A stretch of 31,269 nt of DNA from a virus. The position numbers and the translations under genes are program-made. A model generated the notes under the pieces. It saw only the letters and a list, made by a program, of their open reading frames with translations. It had not been told where the DNA came from and did not search any database. The DNA is taken from the IMG/VR virus record IMGVR_UViG_3300023116_000208, positions 1 through 31,269 of that record; one strand, 5' to 3'. Shown piece by piece: positions 29,013 through 31,269 of the stretch (within the stretch, counting starts at the first letter, position 1; each line of letters opens with the position of its first letter).

Positions 29013-30158
29013 TTATACCCCCATTAGACTAACGCTAATTATAAAGCCATGGTTACTACTGTTTATGCTAGGATAACGCACGCTAGGCACATTAGCTAAG
29101 CTGCCTAGTGTATTTGTATTATTATTAGTATTGTTTAGCTTAGCAACATAATAAGATAAGTTAGTATCCCCTGTCTCTGCTAAAGCATCATAATCTAATT
29201 CTAGTGTGTATTCATCCCACCGCACCGCCCCGCCTGCACCTGTGACTAGCTCAATATCATTACTAAAAAAGTCTATGCTTTTATCCACCGCCGCTGTTAT
29301 ATATTTAATGTGTAGCTCTAGTTTTCTACTCGTTATATTATCCCACCCTTGGCTTATTAATACATGACTTAATAAGTTATCTATATGCCCCACGCTTAAG
29401 TAAGCCTCAGGGGCGGCCCCATCTAAGGGGTTAGTAAATATGGATGATGAAACATTATAAACAGATGACCACGTTAAATAAGTTTTTAAGCGAGTTCTTA
29501 ATAGTTCTATATTGTCTATTACCTGGTGCCCGTATCTGGATGTGAGTGCTTGGTTATGCCCTGTGCGGGTAGTGCCCTTGGGTATGTAAGCCGTAGCATT
29601 ATCATACTGATATAAAAAGCCCGTAGATAGTGGTGAAGTTAAGGGCTTCCATCTTGCCATGATACTTTTAATTTCTACTTCTGAATTATTAGCAGCGTCC
29701 GCTTGCACTTCACATGTAAGAGTACCGTAGTAGACCTGTGTAGCACTAGGGCTAGGCATAGTGATAGTTAAATCATCATTAGCTATGCCGTTGCTAGAGT
29801 TAGGCAGATTGATAGTTACACTTGAGGTGCCCCCATCCACATCTAATGTAAATTTAATATTAGAGGTTAAGCCTACCGCTGTACCATGTATTTTATAATT
29901 AACCACTATCTCTAGTGTGCTATGCTGTAATGATGCTAGCGGTATACGCCACTCACTCATCTCTGTAAATGAGCTGCTATCCTGTATAAATGTAATATCT
30001 GCGTATGACTGACTAAGCACATTATGACAAGCCCCCACGCCAAAGCTATAGTTATTAGCATTAGCTATACGTTGGATAGTTTCATAATCTACTTGTCTAC
30101 CAGCTACCACGCTAGAGGGATCCGCTAAAATAGTACTTGAATTATAGCTATTACTCAT
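29013..30158 (-). CDS. Tail structural protein of unknown family
   Basis: A 381-residue protein, Ser/Asn/Thr-rich and beta-sheet-like (SNSYNSSTILADPSSVVAGR ... YYVAKLNNTNNNTNTLGSLA). A middle region (residues ~200-235) is helical (HQVIDNIELLRTRLKTYLTW). I recognise no family. The ATG overlaps the TGA of the preceding gene by ATGA. It probably belongs to the distal tail with its neighbours; low-complexity Asn repeats near the end are encoded by an A/T-rich stretch. Confidence 0.6.
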   Translation of the reverse strand: MSNSYNSSTILADPSSVVAGRQVDYETIQRIANANNYSFGVGACHNVLSQSYADITFIQDSSSFTEMSEWRIPLASLQHSTLEIVVNYKIHGTAVGLTSNIKFTLDVDGGTSSVTINLPNSSNGIANDDLTITMPSPSATQVYYGTLTCEVQADAANNSEVEIKSIMARWKPLTSPLSTGFLYQYDNATAYIPKGTTRTGHNQALTSRYGHQVIDNIELLRTRLKTYLTWSSVYNVSSSIFTNPLDGAAPEAYLSVGHIDNLLSHVLISQGWDNITSRKLELHIKYITAAVDKSIDFFSNDIELVTGAGGAVRWDEYTLELDYDALAETGDTNLSYYVAKLNNTNNNTNTLGSLANVPSVRYPSINSSNHGFIISVSLMGV

Positions 30159-31237
30159 AAGTGCTCTAATCTCATTCTTACGGGTACCCGCCGCCGCAGA
30201 TTACTTGGGTATGCTAGCTCATATTCTTTAGTAATCAAGCTAGCTCTTATGCGTCCCTCATATCCGTTACGAGATGAAGTATAAACTAAATCATGGGCGG
30301 GTTGATCACTGTTAACATCTTCACTAATGAGCGTGCGTCTTGAATCACCCCACACTTGGTAAAAGTTAATTCTCTCACCCTCACTAATAAAGTTAATAAA
30401 TTTATCTGTAAAGTGTCTATATAAGTCTACTGTGTCTAGCCTAGCGTCTAAGTCAAACAGTAAGCTAGTGGTGATGTATGTACCTACATAATTAGCTGTA
30501 TAGCCCCCGCTTATTTTGCGTCTAGCTTGGCTCACATTCTCTACTGATAAATGAGATGCTTGATAAGGCCGCGTAGGTTTTAGCACACCAGGGGCGGGAT
30601 GTGTCGCTGTGATCACAGAATAAAAGTTAACTGTCTCTACTGTCTCACTACCCGTAAAGCCTAGGCGGTTCCTAAAATCGTCATTGTTCCATGTTATATC
30701 TGGTGCTATTACATATGAGCATTTAACGTGCCCGTTATTATCTAAATACCATCTTATGTCTGATCCCGCATGCTTAAATAAATCCTCAGACTCTAAACAC
30801 TCTGCACTATCATCTATATCCGCATTACCCCTAGCTCTACATGCTACGATTAAATCTTGAGCCCCGCCCGCAAAATTCCAAGTAAAAGAGGCCGCACCCC
30901 CGCCCACTTCCTCTATAATATATGAAAAGCTAATCATCTCACCCCTTAGCCAGTCATTAGGGGCTGTAATTGCATATGTTAAAAGCGGGTTGCCTATTGT
31001 CGCACTGCTACCGCTGTACGCTACAAAGCTAGTGCCAATGCCTAAAACATCTGTTAAGCCATCCGCGGTAGATGCACTATTAAATTTTATTCTAAAATTA
31101 TGCGTGCTACTTATTTCCACTTTATCATTAGCATCTATGCCTACATGCCAGTCTGTGCCAAAGTTAGAGGAAGCTAAAAGTAACGCGGGCAAATCATTGC
31201 CGCTTGACATGCCACGGCCATTAAGGAATGTGATCAT
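30155..31237 (-). CDS. Tail structural protein, 5' end uncertain
   Basis: A frame of 360 residues from ATG 31237, ending in a basic tail (YPSNLRRRVPVRMRLEHL). It contains LLLASSNFGTDWHVGIDAND, a Trp- and Phe-rich beta region, and two helical segments (HLSVENVSQARRKI; DLYRHFTDKFINFISEGERI). No family recognised. The frame is open upstream to the window end, and the only ribosome-binding-like GAGG is just 2 nt from ATG 31237, so the true start may lie beyond the window. It heads the block of tail genes transcribed toward lysis genes. Confidence 0.6.
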   Translation of the reverse strand: MITFLNGRGMSSGNDLPALLLASSNFGTDWHVGIDANDKVEISSTHNFRIKFNSASTADGLTDVLGIGTSFVAYSGSSATIGNPLLTYAITAPNDWLRGEMISFSYIIEEVGGGAASFTWNFAGGAQDLIVACRARGNADIDDSAECLESEDLFKHAGSDIRWYLDNNGHVKCSYVIAPDITWNNDDFRNRLGFTGSETVETVNFYSVITATHPAPGVLKPTRPYQASHLSVENVSQARRKISGGYTANYVGTYITTSLLFDLDARLDTVDLYRHFTDKFINFISEGERINFYQVWGDSRRTLISEDVNSDQPAHDLVYTSSRNGYEGRIRASLITKEYELAYPSNLRRRVPVRMRLEHL

Positions 31238-31269
31238 ATCCTCATATACTTTTTTAGTAAATAGACCCG
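31234..31269 (-). CDS. Possible 3' end of an upstream gene (12 codons)
   Basis: In the frame that gives RVYLLKKYMRI and a TGA at 31234, the stop overlaps ATG 31237 (ATGA), as is common between genes here. This competes with the reading in which the 360-residue protein extends upstream across the same bases, so only one need be real. Confidence 0.3.
   Translation of the reverse strand, partial: RVYLLKKYMRI

Noticed and set aside
1-31269. Genome-wide reassignment of TAG to an amino acid
   Set aside because: TAG ends ssb, the initiator, the dCMP deaminase and a fibre gene at natural places, with further stops close behind in frame; large late genes contain no internal TAG. Only the portal case looks abnormal.

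Overview
The window is part of the genome of a tailed double-stranded DNA bacteriophage. It carries a near-complete head-packaging module (small and large terminase, DUF935-type portal, Mu I-like protease/scaffold, decoration protein, major capsid protein, MuF-like minor head protein), a tail-tip/lysis/fibre module, a lambda-like replication module, and nucleotide-metabolism genes (ThyX, dCMP deaminase, class II ribonucleotide reductase). There is no integrase, transposase, tRNA, rRNA, CRISPR array or bacterial housekeeping gene. The two-membrane style envelope genes and proteobacterial-type phage families suggest a Gram-negative host, but nothing here names it. Both ends cut through the late transcription unit, so the window is a fragment; the tape measure, tail tube and connector genes expected between the minor head protein and the tail-tip genes are absent and would lie outside the two ends.

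Layout. 1-11622 (minus strand): ribbon-helix-helix regulator, SSB, terminase small subunit, PD-(D/E)XK nuclease-like protein, terminase large subunit, adenine/cytosine-N4 methyltransferase, ECF-like sigma factor, small ORF, portal, protease/scaffold with a nested scaffold start, decoration protein, capsid, MuF-like protein, and an unfinished gene. 11680-12776 (plus): ThyX and dCMP deaminase, coupled. 12763-14363 (minus): initiator and DnaC-like helicase loader; the initiator gene contains six 13-bp palindromic iterons and an AT-rich block, laid out like lambda ori inside gene O. 14364-14574: divergent promoters. 14575-16634 (plus): an early operon of small unknown genes, an HTH protein and a RecT-like protein. 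16635-16850: intergenic, with several strong inverted repeats. 16851-18866 (minus): NrdJ. 18941-20241: four small membrane proteins on both strands, two of which share an exact cysteine ladder. 20246-31269 (minus): fibres/adhesins, holin, endolysin and large tail structural proteins.

How it works together (inference). The divergent promoters at 14.4 kb would drive replication (minus) and recombination/early functions (plus). ThyX, dCMP deaminase and NrdJ supply dNTPs. The sigma-like protein inside the packaging operon may redirect host RNA polymerase to late genes. The most unusual observations are a TAG codon that cuts the portal frame 48 codons before its apparent natural end, the in-gene iteron origin, the paired C-x10-C-x6-C-x3-C membrane proteins, a nuclease-like gene between the two terminase genes, and a repeated 33-nt translation leader in the early operon.
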